Notes under the pieces: model-generated
Seen by the model: only the letters and a program-made list of their open reading frames with translations
What the model was told of the DNA's origin: nothing
Database searches by the model: none
Program-made: the position numbers and the translations under genes
Shown here: positions 7,511 through 15,728 of the stretch, one piece after another
How positions within the stretch are numbered: position 1 is the first letter of the stretch
Layout of the letters: each line of letters starts with the position of its first letter
Origin: an uncultured Collinsella sp.
GTDB taxonomy: Bacteria > Actinomycetota > Coriobacteriia > Coriobacteriales > Coriobacteriaceae
Length of the DNA: 29,943 nt
Direction of reading: 5' to 3'
Assembly: GCA_934654765.1 (NCBI GenBank)
Contig: CAKUGX010000012.1
Coordinates: forward strand, 1 to 29,943

Positions 7511-7746
7511 GGGAAACTGCGTCCCGGCATTTCAGCCCAAAACGGGACGCAGTTTCCCTCAGGGCCTTCTTTCGGAAACTATGTCCCATTCTGGGCGCGG
7601 ATTCTGGGGCACACTTTCCGCAACGGGCCTCTCGCGGAAACTGCATCCCACTCTGGGCGCCCATTCCGGGATGCAGTTTCCGCAACAGGTCGCCCGCGGA
7701 AACCACATCCCGTTCCGAGCCTTCAAAGCGGGACGCGGCTTCCCCG
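7511..7746. repeat. Tandem array of four 62-nt hairpin units
   Basis: The GGAAAC of each unit falls at 7512, 7574, 7636 and 7698, an exact 62-nt period. Each unit is itself an inverted repeat of the form GGAAACTGCRTCCC, a 16-18 nt variable loop, then GGGAYGCAGTTTCC. Unit 1 (arms 7511-7526 and 7543-7558) and unit 3 (arms 7634-7649 and 7668-7683) have perfect 16-bp stems. Units 2 (7573-7620) and 4 (7696-7746) carry three mismatches or wobbles per 15 pairs. Units 1 and 3 differ by a compensatory pair (GCG/CGC against GCA/TGC), so pairing is kept while sequence changes. Overlapping open frames here are low-complexity readings of the repeat and have no ribosome-binding site. It is not CRISPR, because repeat and spacer are not separable and the unit is palindromic. 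Confidence 0.85.
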
Positions 7747-7758
7747 AGAGAGTATCGA

Positions 7759-9321
7759 CTACTTACCGTCGTCGTCCTCGGCTTCTTCTCTTGCATAGAG
7801 CTCCAGCATGCGGCGGCGGTATTCGCGTACGGCGAGCTTGGCGCGCTCCAGGCGGCGACGCTCGCGCGGAGTCAGCTCGGACGGGTCGACCTCGTCTCCA
7901 TAGGTCTTGTCGGCAAGCAGGTGCGCCGCGTCCACGATTCGGGCATCGATGTGGCCGCTCGCCGCCTCGGCGGAAAGACGCTCGGCAATCGTATCGAGCG
8001 TAGGCAGGCCCTCGAATACGCGACCATGGCCATGCGAGGTCAGCAGCTCGTGCTCTCGTGCGAGCAGACTCGCCAAATCGTGATGGGCACGCAGGATATC
8101 GAGCGCCTCGGCAGGGCGCTCGGCAACCTCTGCCACGGCGGCGACCGGCGCGGCGTCGACCACGCGGTAGAAGAGCTGCGCGAGCAGCGGCATCAAGAAC
8201 ACCGTGATGGCACCGGCGGCAACCATGACCGACGCAATATCTTGCGACAGCGCGCCCGCGTTGACGGCCACGCTCGTCACGGCAACGATGATCGGCAGCG
8301 CCGTGGTGCAGTACAGGGCCACGGTAATGCGACCATACGCCGACACATCGCGCGTCGCAGGACAAATACTCATAGAAATAAGAATGGGTACGGCACGAAT
8401 AATCAACAACGCCACGATAAAGCCCACGAGCAGCCCGGGGCGCGACACCACGGCCGTCAAATCGATCTTTGCACCCGACACGGTAAAGAACACCGGGATC
8501 AAAAAGCCGTAGGCCAGGCCGTCGAGCTTGGTCTCGAGCGTATGGTTGCCCTCGGGGATGATATAGCGCAGGACGAAGCCGGCGGCAAAAGCGCCCAACA
8601 CGATATCGAGGCTAAAGATGGCCGAGAACGCCACGAGCGTGACCAAAATAAGCACCGTCAGGCGCACGAAGGTCTGCGACGTAGTATCGGCGCGCTCCTC
8701 GACAAACGCAAAGAAGCGGCTGCCGACGCGTTTGGAGCGGCTGGGGACTACGGCAAGCAGCACACACACCACGGCGAACAGGCCCAAGATCAGCAGCGTC
8801 TCGATACCCGTACGGGCAGACAGCAGTACCGACATGGCGAGCACGGGGCCGAGCTCGCCCCACGTACCATAGGCGAGAATCGAATCACCGACGCGCGTTC
8901 CGGCAAGCAACCGCTCGCGCAAGATGGGCATGAGCGCTCCAAGCGCCGTCGAGGTCAAGGCGAGCGTCACGGCGATACCGTCGAAATGGCTGACCGAGAA
9001 CCACGGGGTAAAGCGCACGGCAAGCCAGGCGATACAAAATGTGACAACCCACGTGGCCATACCGTAGCGCCCCTCGACGCCCGTGATGTTCTTGGGATCG
9101 ATCTCAAAGCCGGCAAGCAGGAACAAAAAGGCCAGACCGAGCTCGGACACGAGCGAGACCTCGGCATCTACATGGATGACGCCGAGCATATGAGGTCCCA
9201 GCACCGCACCGAACACGAGCAAAAAGACCGTCTCGGGGACGGGTTTTCCAGGAATCGCCGAGGCGATGAAGGGGCTTGCAAAGGCCACGAGCGCGATGAT
9301 GGCGAGCGAAACAAATGCCAT
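7759..9321 (-). CDS. Cation:proton antiporter, CPA2 family
   Basis: This integral membrane protein of 520 residues has a Na_H_Exchanger (PF00999) domain over about residues 1-390, with a dozen or so hydrophobic segments. Typical features are the N-terminal LLVFGAVLGPHMLGVI, ELGLAFLFLLAGFEIDPKNI (the family's acidic GFEID motif), ALTSTALGALMPILRE, and GLAYGFLIPVFFTVSGAKID. The last ~130 residues are hydrophilic and rich in Arg and Glu, ending in an acidic tail. I see no Rossmann glycine motif there, so it is not a KefC-like TrkA_N domain. The ATG at 9321 has AAAGG about 6 nt upstream. It probably exchanges Na+ or K+ for H+; the ion cannot be told from the sequence. It is transcribed divergently from purL. 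Confidence 0.88.
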   Translation of the reverse strand: MAFVSLAIIALVAFASPFIASAIPGKPVPETVFLLVFGAVLGPHMLGVIHVDAEVSLVSELGLAFLFLLAGFEIDPKNITGVEGRYGMATWVVTFCIAWLAVRFTPWFSVSHFDGIAVTLALTSTALGALMPILRERLLAGTRVGDSILAYGTWGELGPVLAMSVLLSARTGIETLLILGLFAVVCVLLAVVPSRSKRVGSRFFAFVEERADTTSQTFVRLTVLILVTLVAFSAIFSLDIVLGAFAAGFVLRYIIPEGNHTLETKLDGLAYGFLIPVFFTVSGAKIDLTAVVSRPGLLVGFIVALLIIRAVPILISMSICPATRDVSAYGRITVALYCTTALPIIVAVTSVAVNAGALSQDIASVMVAAGAITVFLMPLLAQLFYRVVDAAPVAAVAEVAERPAEALDILRAHHDLASLLAREHELLTSHGHGRVFEGLPTLDTIAERLSAEAASGHIDARIVDAAHLLADKTYGDEVDPSELTPRERRRLERAKLAVREYRRRMLELYAREEAEDDDGK

Positions 9322-9505
9322 GTGATGCCTTTCTCTTGTTTGCGCTTCACTGTAGCACCCTCGCCGTCCTCAACGCGTCGCGAGCTGTCGTATCATAGTG
9401 AGGTTTACAAACATGTGGCTCAAGGCGACCGCGAGGCTTGCCCCGCAAACCGACCGCTGCCGCATACCGTACCGTACGCCCAACCGATCAGGAAGGCAGG
9501 AACCA

Positions 9506-12500
9506 ATGGTCTCTCGTATCTACGTGGAGAAGAAACCCGGGTTCGACGTCGAGGCTCAGCAGCTCAAGGGCGAGCTGACCGAAATTCTCGGCATTCAGGG
9601 CATCGAGGCTCTGAGGATCATCAACCGCTACGACGTCGAGGGCATCGACGAGGAGCTCTTCCGCTCCTGCGTCCCGACCGTCTTTAGCGAGCCCCAGGTC
9701 GATGTGACCTATGACGAGCTCCCCGCAAGCGATGGCGCCGTCTTTGCCGTCGAATTCCTGCCTGGCCAGTTTGACCAGCGCGCCGACTCCGCCAGTGAGT
9801 GTGTGCAGCTCATCAGCCAGGGCGAGCGTCCCGCCGTGCGCTCCGCCAAGGTCTATATGATCTCGGGCGACTTGGACGAGGCCGCCATCGAGGCCATCAA
9901 GCACTACGTGGTGAACCCCGTCGAGGCCCGCATCGCCTCGCTCGACCTGCCCGAGACGCTGCACATGGAGACCCCCGAGCCCCAGCCCGTCGAGGTGCTC
10001 GACGGCTTCCGCGAGCTCGACGAGGGCGGCCTTGACGCCTTTATCGCCGAGCGCGGCCTTGCCATGGACGAGGCGGACATCGCCTTCTGCCAGCAGTACT
10101 TCCGCGATGAGGATCGCGACCCCACCATCACCGAGATCCGCGTGATCGACACCTACTGGTCCGACCACTGCCGCCACACCACCTTCGGCACCGTCCTGGA
10201 CGACGTGACGATCGACGACGCCGTGGTGCAGCAGGCTTTCGACCGCTACATGGAGATGCGCCACGAGCTCGGTCGCGACGCCAAGCCCGTCTGCCTTATG
10301 GACATGGGCACCATCGGCGCCAAGTACCTTAAGAAGACCGGCGTCATGACCGATGTCGACGAGTCCGAGGAGATCAACGCCTGCACCGTCAAGGTGAAGG
10401 TCGATGTCGACGGCGAGGAGCAGGACTGGCTGTTCCTGTTTAAGAACGAGACCCACAACCACCCGACCGAGATCGAGCCCTTCGGCGGTGCCGCCACCTG
10501 CGTGGGCGGCGCCATTCGCGACCCGCTCTCGGGCCGCAGCTACGTGTACCAGGCCATGCGCGTCACCGGCGCCGGCGACCCCACCGTCCCCGTGTCCGAG
10601 ACGCTCGAGGGCAAGCTGCCGCAGCGCAAGCTCGTGACCACCGCTGCCGCCGGCTACTCCAGCTACGGCAACCAGATCGGCCTTGCCACCGGCCAGGTCA
10701 ACGAGCTCTATCACCCCGGCTACGTAGCCAAGCGCATGGAGGTCGGCGCCGTCGTGGGCGCCACCCCGGCCAACCACGTGCGCCGCGAGTGCCCCGCCCC
10801 CACCGACAAGATTATCCTGCTGGGCGGCCGCACCGGCCGTGACGGCATTGGCGGCGCCACCGGTTCCTCCAAGACCCAGAACACCGAGTCCATCGAGACC
10901 TCGGGTGCCGAGGTCCAGAAGGGCAACGCCCCGGTCGAGCGCAAGCTGCAGCGTCTGTTCCGCCGCGGCGATGCCTGCCGCCTGATCAAGCGCTGCAACG
11001 ACTTTGGCGCCGGCGGCGTCTCGGTCGCCGTGGGCGAGCTTGCCGACGGCCTGTATGTCGACCTGGACACCGTGACCAAGAAGTACGACGGCCTGGACGG
11101 CACCGAGCTCGCCATCTCCGAGTCCCAAGAGCGTATGGCCTGCGCCGTCGCCGACGGTGACGTCGAGGAGTTCATGGGCTACGCCGCCGAGGAGAACCTC
11201 GAGGCGACCGTTATCGCCGAGGTTACCGCCGAGCCGCGCATGCGCATGGCCTGGAACGGTGTCGCTATCGTCGACCTGTCCCGCGAGTTCCTCAACTCCA
11301 ACGGTGCGCCCAAGCACCAGGTCGCCCACGTCTGCGCCCGCAGCGTGTGGCAGCCCAGCTGGGCTGGCACCACGCTTGCCGAGCGCATGACCTCGCTCGT
11401 CACCGACCTCAACGTCGCCTCCAACAAGGGCCTTTCCGAGCGCTTCGACTCCACCATCGGCGCCGCGACCGTGCTCATGCCCTTTGGTGGCAAGACGCAG
11501 CTCACCCCGAGCTCGGCCATGGTCGCCAAGTTCCCCGTGGACGGCGAGACCACCACGGCGAGCGCCATGGCTTGGGGTTTCAACCCCTACCTGATGGAAG
11601 CCGACCAGTTTGCGGGCGCCTACCTGTCCGTGGTCGAGTCCATCGCCAAGCTCGTGGCCGCCGGCTTTGAGCACAAGCGCGCCTACCTCTCCTTCCAGGA
11701 GTACTTCGAGCGCCTGCGTACCGAGGCCGAGCGCTGGGGCAAGCCCATGGCAGCGGTGCTCGGCGCCCTCATGGCCCAGGTCGACCTGGGCGCCGGTGCC
11801 ATCGGCGGCAAGGATTCCATGAGCGGCTCGTTTGAGGACGAGGCCGGCGAGCTCAACGTTCCGCCGACCCTGATCAGCTTCGCCGTTGCCGTGGGCAAGG
11901 CTGCTCGCGCCGTCTCCCCCGAGTTCAAGGGCCTCACGCACCGCGTCGTCCGCATCGCCCCCGCCACCTACGGCGAGGACTACCGCCCCGACGCCCAGCA
12001 GCTGCTCGCCGCGTTTGACGCCGCCGAGGCGCTCACCGCTACCGGCGACGCCCTGGCCGTCTCCACGCCCGGCTACGGCTGCGGCGCCGAGAGCCTCTTT
12101 AAGATGTGCGTCGGCAACCAGATCGGTATCGAGCTTGCCGAGGACGTGGACGTGGAGAGCCTCTTCACCCCGCTCTACGGCAGCTTTATCGTCGAGCTCG
12201 CCGAGGACGCCGAGCTGCCCGAGGTCGCCGACGGCGTTGTCGTCGAGCCCCTCGGCACCACCGTCGAGGGCTATGTCATCGACACCGGCTCCGAGGTCAT
12301 CGAGCTCTCTGAGCTCCAGGAGGCCTGGGAGAGCGGCATCGAGGGCGTCTTTGCCTACCGCAGCGCCGGCGAGACTGCCGAGGTCGAGACCATCGACTTC
12401 CGCGCCAAGGATATCCATGTGTACGGTGGCGCCAAGATCGCCCGCCCGCGCGTGGTCATCCCCGTGTTCCCTGGCAACAACTGCGAGTACGACAGCGCCC

Positions 12501-13252
12501 GTGCATTCCGCGCCGCCGGTGCCGAGGCCGACACCTTCGTGATCAACAACCTCACGCCCGAGGCCGTCGCCGAGAGCACCCATGAGCTTGCCCGCCGCAT
12601 CCGCCAAAGCCAGATCGTCATGATCCCCGGCGGCTTCTCGGGCGGTGACGAGCCCGACGGCTCCGCCAAGTTCATCACGGCGTTCTTCCGCGCTCCCGAG
12701 GTCACCGAGGCCGTCCGCGACTTGCTCAAGGCCCGCGATGGCCTGATGCTGGGCATCTGCAACGGCTTCCAGGCCCTGATCAAGCTCGGTCTGGTGCCCT
12801 ACGGTGACATCGTCGACGCCACGCCCGATGCGCCCACGCTGACGTTCAACACCATCGGCCGCCACCAGAGCCGTCTGGTGCGCACCCGCATCTCGTCCAA
12901 CCTGTCCCCGTGGCTGTCGCAGTGCAGCCTCGACGACCCCTACACCGTCGCCATCAGCCACGGCGAGGGCCGCTTTGTCGCCAACGACGAGGTGCTCGCG
13001 CAGCTCATCGCCAACGGTCAGGTCGCCACGCAGTACGTGGGCGAGGACGGCAAGCCGAGCATGGATCTTTCCGTCAACCCCAACGGCTCGGCGCTCGCCA
13101 TCGAGGGCATCACGAGTCCCGACGGCCGTGTCCTGGGCAAGATGGGCCACGCCGAGCGTCGCGGCGACAACCTGTACCGCAACGTGCCCGAGCATGTCCC
13201 CGGCGATAAGTTCATGCCGATCTTTGAGAGCGGCGTAGCCTACTTCGCCTAA
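9506..13252 (+). CDS. purL: Phosphoribosylformylglycinamidine synthase, single-chain form
   Basis: This enzyme catalyses the ATP- and glutamine-dependent conversion of FGAR to FGAM in purine synthesis. At 1248 residues it fuses the synthetase (PurL) and glutaminase (PurQ) functions. The synthetase part shows TYWSDHCRHTTFGT, NETHNHPTEIEPFGGAATC, GGRTGRDGIGGATGSS and GGKDSMSGSFED. The glutaminase domain starts near residue 980 (RPRVVIPVFPGNNCEYD) with nucleophile Cys1085 in GICNGFQ and the catalytic-region His1152 in SHGEGRF. The ATG at 9506 was chosen over an upstream in-frame start because VSRIYVEKKPGF is the natural N-terminus and purine-rich GGAAGGCAGGA precedes it. It is flanked by a divergent gene and a terminator, so it is transcribed alone. 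Confidence 0.97.
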   Translation: MVSRIYVEKKPGFDVEAQQLKGELTEILGIQGIEALRIINRYDVEGIDEELFRSCVPTVFSEPQVDVTYDELPASDGAVFAVEFLPGQFDQRADSASECVQLISQGERPAVRSAKVYMISGDLDEAAIEAIKHYVVNPVEARIASLDLPETLHMETPEPQPVEVLDGFRELDEGGLDAFIAERGLAMDEADIAFCQQYFRDEDRDPTITEIRVIDTYWSDHCRHTTFGTVLDDVTIDDAVVQQAFDRYMEMRHELGRDAKPVCLMDMGTIGAKYLKKTGVMTDVDESEEINACTVKVKVDVDGEEQDWLFLFKNETHNHPTEIEPFGGAATCVGGAIRDPLSGRSYVYQAMRVTGAGDPTVPVSETLEGKLPQRKLVTTAAAGYSSYGNQIGLATGQVNELYHPGYVAKRMEVGAVVGATPANHVRRECPAPTDKIILLGGRTGRDGIGGATGSSKTQNTESIETSGAEVQKGNAPVERKLQRLFRRGDACRLIKRCNDFGAGGVSVAVGELADGLYVDLDTVTKKYDGLDGTELAISESQERMACAVADGDVEEFMGYAAEENLEATVIAEVTAEPRMRMAWNGVAIVDLSREFLNSNGAPKHQVAHVCARSVWQPSWAGTTLAERMTSLVTDLNVASNKGLSERFDSTIGAATVLMPFGGKTQLTPSSAMVAKFPVDGETTTASAMAWGFNPYLMEADQFAGAYLSVVESIAKLVAAGFEHKRAYLSFQEYFERLRTEAERWGKPMAAVLGALMAQVDLGAGAIGGKDSMSGSFEDEAGELNVPPTLISFAVAVGKAARAVSPEFKGLTHRVVRIAPATYGEDYRPDAQQLLAAFDAAEALTATGDALAVSTPGYGCGAESLFKMCVGNQIGIELAEDVDVESLFTPLYGSFIVELAEDAELPEVADGVVVEPLGTTVEGYVIDTGSEVIELSELQEAWESGIEGVFAYRSAGETAEVETIDFRAKDIHVYGGAKIARPRVVIPVFPGNNCEYDSARAFRAAGAEADTFVINNLTPEAVAESTHELARRIRQSQIVMIPGGFSGGDEPDGSAKFITAFFRAPEVTEAVRDLLKARDGLMLGICNGFQALIKLGLVPYGDIVDATPDAPTLTFNTIGRHQSRLVRTRISSNLSPWLSQCSLDDPYTVAISHGEGRFVANDEVLAQLIANGQVATQYVGEDGKPSMDLSVNPNGSALAIEGITSPDGRVLGKMGHAERRGDNLYRNVPEHVPGDKFMPIFESGVAYFA

Positions 13253-13290
13253 ACCTTTCCCTTCGGGTACAATCCCGTCGGGTAACAACA

Positions 13291-13326
13291 CCCGCCACCG
13301 GCACTCCCGGTGGCGGGTTCTTTTTT
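13291..13326 (+). terminator. Intrinsic terminator after purL
   Basis: A perfect 10-bp stem CCCGCCACCG (13291-13300) and CGGTGGCGGG (13308-13317), loop GCACTCC, is followed by TTCTTTTTT. It lies 38 nt after the purL stop and just before the EamA gene, separating the two transcripts. Confidence 0.95.
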
Positions 13327-13351
13327 GCTTCGCGCATGTAGGAAGGACACC

Positions 13352-14287
13352 ATGGAAAGCCGCAAGCCATATCTCGCCACCCTGCCCGGACTCATCCTGG
13401 GCTGCCTCGTATGCTGCGCGCTCTGGGGGTCGGCTTTTCCCTGCATCAAGATCGGCTACGCGCTCTTTGGCATCCCGGCACACGATAGCGCCTCGCAGCT
13501 GCTCTTCGCGGGCCTGCGCTTCACCCTTGCCGGCGCGCTGGTCATTGTTGGCATGAGCGCGGCCCAACGCCGTCCGCTCGTTCCACAGGCGCGCGACGTC
13601 AAACCTGTCCTCACCCTGTCGCTCTTCCAGACCATCGGCCAGTACTTCTTTTTTTACCTTGGTCTCTCCCGAGCAAGTGCCATGTCGAGCTCCATCATCG
13701 AGGCCAGCGCCAACTTCTTGGCCATCCTCTTTGCCGCCCTGGCATTCCGCACCGAAAAGCTCGATGCGGCCAAGGTGCTCGGCTGCGTGTTGGGCTTTGC
13801 CGGTGTCGCGCTCGTCAACCTTTCGGGCGCAGACGGCACCTTTGGCTTTTCGCTCGACGGCGAGGGCTTTATCCTGGCTTCCACCGTCGCGGGCGCCCTT
13901 TCGACCTGCTTGATCGGAGTCTTCTCACGCGAGCACGACGGCGTCCTGCTTGCCGGGTGGCAGTTCTTGGTCGGTGGTCTCGTCCTCACCGCTATCGGCT
14001 TTCTGATGGGCGGCGCACTCTCCCCCACGGCAATCGCTCCCGCCATCGCGCTCATTGTCTACATGGCCCTTATCTCCGCGGTCGCCTACTCGCTGTGGTC
14101 GCGCTTGCTTTCCGTCAACCCCGTCAGCCGCGTTTCGGTCTTTGGGTTTATGAACCCGGTCTTTGGCGTGCTGCTGAGCGCGCTGCTGCTCGGCGAGGGC
14201 GCCGGCACGAGCCCCGTTACCGTTATCGTTGCCCTGCTGCTGGTCTGCGGTGGCATCATCATCGTCAACAAACCTAAAAAGGCCTAG
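13352..14287 (+). CDS. EamA/DMT-superfamily transporter
   Basis: This membrane protein of 311 residues has about ten hydrophobic segments arranged as two EamA repeats. The first begins LGCLVCCALWGSAFPCIKIG and contains FYLGLSRASAMSSSIIEASA; the second ends with NPVSRVSVFGFMNPVFGVLL and GGIIIVNKPKK, all characteristic of drug/metabolite exporters. The ATG at 13352 has AGGAAGG 5 nt upstream. A longer reading would start inside the purL terminator and is rejected. The substrate is unknown; relatives export amino acids or other metabolites. No promoter is obvious between the terminator and the start (25 nt), so the promoter may overlap the terminator or lie in the end of purL. Confidence 0.88.
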   Translation: MESRKPYLATLPGLILGCLVCCALWGSAFPCIKIGYALFGIPAHDSASQLLFAGLRFTLAGALVIVGMSAAQRRPLVPQARDVKPVLTLSLFQTIGQYFFFYLGLSRASAMSSSIIEASANFLAILFAALAFRTEKLDAAKVLGCVLGFAGVALVNLSGADGTFGFSLDGEGFILASTVAGALSTCLIGVFSREHDGVLLAGWQFLVGGLVLTAIGFLMGGALSPTAIAPAIALIVYMALISAVAYSLWSRLLSVNPVSRVSVFGFMNPVFGVLLSALLLGEGAGTSPVTVIVALLLVCGGIIIVNKPKKA

Positions 14288-14353
14288 CGAGCTGCCGCGT
14301 TCCGAGAAAAAGACGAGGCGCATCTTCGACAGCCGCTACTAGGCCTTCGTAAG

Positions 14354-14393
14354 AAATAGGGGCGCACGACTCAACGGTCGTGCGCCCCTATTT
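14354..14393. terminator. Bidirectional intrinsic terminator shared by the EamA and GGDEF genes
   Basis: A 17-bp perfect stem AAATAGGGGCGCACGAC (14354-14370) and GTCGTGCGCCCCTATTT (14377-14393), loop TCAACG, has a T-run on the plus side and a TTTCTT run on the minus side. It sits between two convergent genes, 2 nt beyond the GGDEF stop codon, and can serve both. Confidence 0.93.
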
Positions 14394-14395
14394 TT

Positions 14396-15538
14396 CTAGC
14401 GAATCTGAACGCCGGCTTTCTTCTTCTCAGCCTTAACGCAGTAGAGCTCTGCATCGGCGGCGCGAAGTAAGTCTTGCCAGGTATCGACCCCATCGCCGAC
14501 CCGCGCGTATCCGATGGACATCCGCAACGAATACGGCACCTCGGCGCGCGCAAGCTCGTCGTTGATCGCCGTACACAGGCTGATAATCTCCTGCTCCGTC
14601 GCCGCCTTTTGAAGCACCACGAACTCATCACCGCCGTAGCGCGCGATAAAGCCACCAGACACCGAGCAGACGTCCTTGAGCGCCGTCGCAACAACCTGAA
14701 GAGCATGGTCGCCCTCGACATGTCCATAGTGGTCGTTGATCTGCTTAAAGCCGTCGGCATCCATCATCAGCAGATACACATCCTTGGCCTGGTCCGCACC
14801 CGAGAACAGCGACAGCATATAGGTCTCAAAACGATTACGGTTATTGAGCCCGGTCAACGGGTCAGTCGAGATCAGCTGCTCTTGATAGACGATGTAGAGC
14901 AGCAGAATGCTCAGCAGTATACCGACACAAAGGCCCGGTATCGAAAACGCCACCTGAAAGGTACCGCCCACCAGAGCGGGAACCGCAAAGAAGGCAAGAG
15001 TGCGATAAATGGCCTTCTGTTGCAGGCTTTCGACTTTTCGAGCCTGAACAAAAGCATGCAAGGACGTATATATGACATAGCAGTAGCTAACGATAGGCTG
15101 AATCATATAAAGCGCACCGCGACGGTATATGCCCTGCGCATCGATATAGAACAGGACGTGTGTCCAGTAGCTGGTAAACGCCAGCGCGACCACCAATACG
15201 GTCGGCAACGTCAAAAGCGCCACCCTATAGGGCGTGGTCAAGAGCTGCGAGCCCTGCATCGTCTCGGAATAGAAAAACCAAATGAGGCACGCGATGGCGA
15301 ACAGCGAAAACGAGACCGCATTGGAAATCCAGTTGGCTGAAATGCCCACAGAAGTGCTCACGCCGTCCGAGAGCGTCCAAATCATATCGAAGAAAATGTA
15401 GGCGGCAGAGGTGTAGCCGAGCATGCTAAACAACAGCTGCTGGGTACTCGAGAACAAGGAGCGGCGGCTTCGTGCGGCAAGCCCGATAAGAATAATCATG
15501 CACAGCACAAAAATCTCGATCTTGAGTGCCTTAACCAC
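14396..15538 (-). CDS. Membrane-anchored diguanylate cyclase (GGDEF domain)
   Basis: The protein has 380 residues. Residues 1-220 hold about six or seven hydrophobic segments and no recognised sensor domain, and may be a membrane sensor. The GGDEF domain follows (about 222-380), with DPLTGLNNRNRF at 226-237, the metal-binding MDADGFKQIND at 260-270, and an intact YGGDEF with GGDEF at 302-306. It should therefore make cyclic di-GMP from two GTP. The RxxD inhibitory site normally found five residues before GGDEF is absent (VSGG instead), so product inhibition through that site is not expected. The start is GTG at 15538, with GAGGGG about 11 nt upstream. An overlapping ATG is out of frame. It is monocistronic. 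Confidence 0.9.
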   Translation of the reverse strand: MVKALKIEIFVLCMIILIGLAARSRRSLFSSTQQLLFSMLGYTSAAYIFFDMIWTLSDGVSTSVGISANWISNAVSFSLFAIACLIWFFYSETMQGSQLLTTPYRVALLTLPTVLVVALAFTSYWTHVLFYIDAQGIYRRGALYMIQPIVSYCYVIYTSLHAFVQARKVESLQQKAIYRTLAFFAVPALVGGTFQVAFSIPGLCVGILLSILLLYIVYQEQLISTDPLTGLNNRNRFETYMLSLFSGADQAKDVYLLMMDADGFKQINDHYGHVEGDHALQVVATALKDVCSVSGGFIARYGGDEFVVLQKAATEQEIISLCTAINDELARAEVPYSLRMSIGYARVGDGVDTWQDLLRAADAELYCVKAEKKKAGVQIR

Positions 15539-15548
15539 TAGGTTCCAT

Positions 15549-15637
15549 CCCCTCTATATCCAAGTGGCCAGAATCGCCCGAGATTCGCTCGGGCAAGAAA
15601 CACCCCTTAGCCCGCAGGGGTAAGGGGAATAATAGCA
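15549..15637 (-). promoter_or_regulatory. Putative extended -10 promoter and structured leader of the GGDEF gene
   Basis: On the minus strand TGCTATTAT (extended -10, TATTAT at 15634-15629) lies about 90 nt before the start codon, with only a weak -35. The leader then holds a hairpin with arms CCCCTTA and TAAGGGG (15603-15609, 15621-15627) and a second with arms GCCCGAG and CTCGGGC (15576-15582, 15588-15594). CCCC runs of the first could alternatively pair with the GAGGGG ribosome-binding site (15549-15554). It does not match the GEMM cyclic di-GMP riboswitch as I know it. The switch idea is inference. Confidence 0.35.
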
Positions 15638-15728
15638 GAGCGCCCGAATGACACCGAATAACAGATGCCGTACGGGCGCTCGGACGGCGTGAATTGCACA
15701 CGCCGATTTCATTGATTCGAACAGGTGA

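Noticed and set aside
7511..7746. CRISPR array
   Set aside because: Four units with exact 62-nt period could suggest it, but the whole unit is palindromic, the arms vary between units, the loops are too short for spacers, and no cas genes are present.
7476..7796. A 106-codon minus-strand frame in the hairpin array
   Set aside because: It is a reading of the 62-nt repeat, starts inside the antiporter gene and has no ribosome-binding site.
7921..9687. A 588-codon plus-strand frame opposite the antiporter
   Set aside because: It is highly charged, low-complexity, without a start signal, and runs into purL in another frame.
9488..13567. A 1359-codon minus-strand open frame opposite purL
   Set aside because: It mirrors purL, has low-complexity Gly/Ala/Asp/His composition and no family pattern. 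It arises from G/C third-position bias on the true strand.
15549..15637. Cyclic di-GMP riboswitch in the GGDEF leader
   Set aside because: The two hairpins do not show the GEMM-I core sequences, and the region is shorter than the full aptamer.
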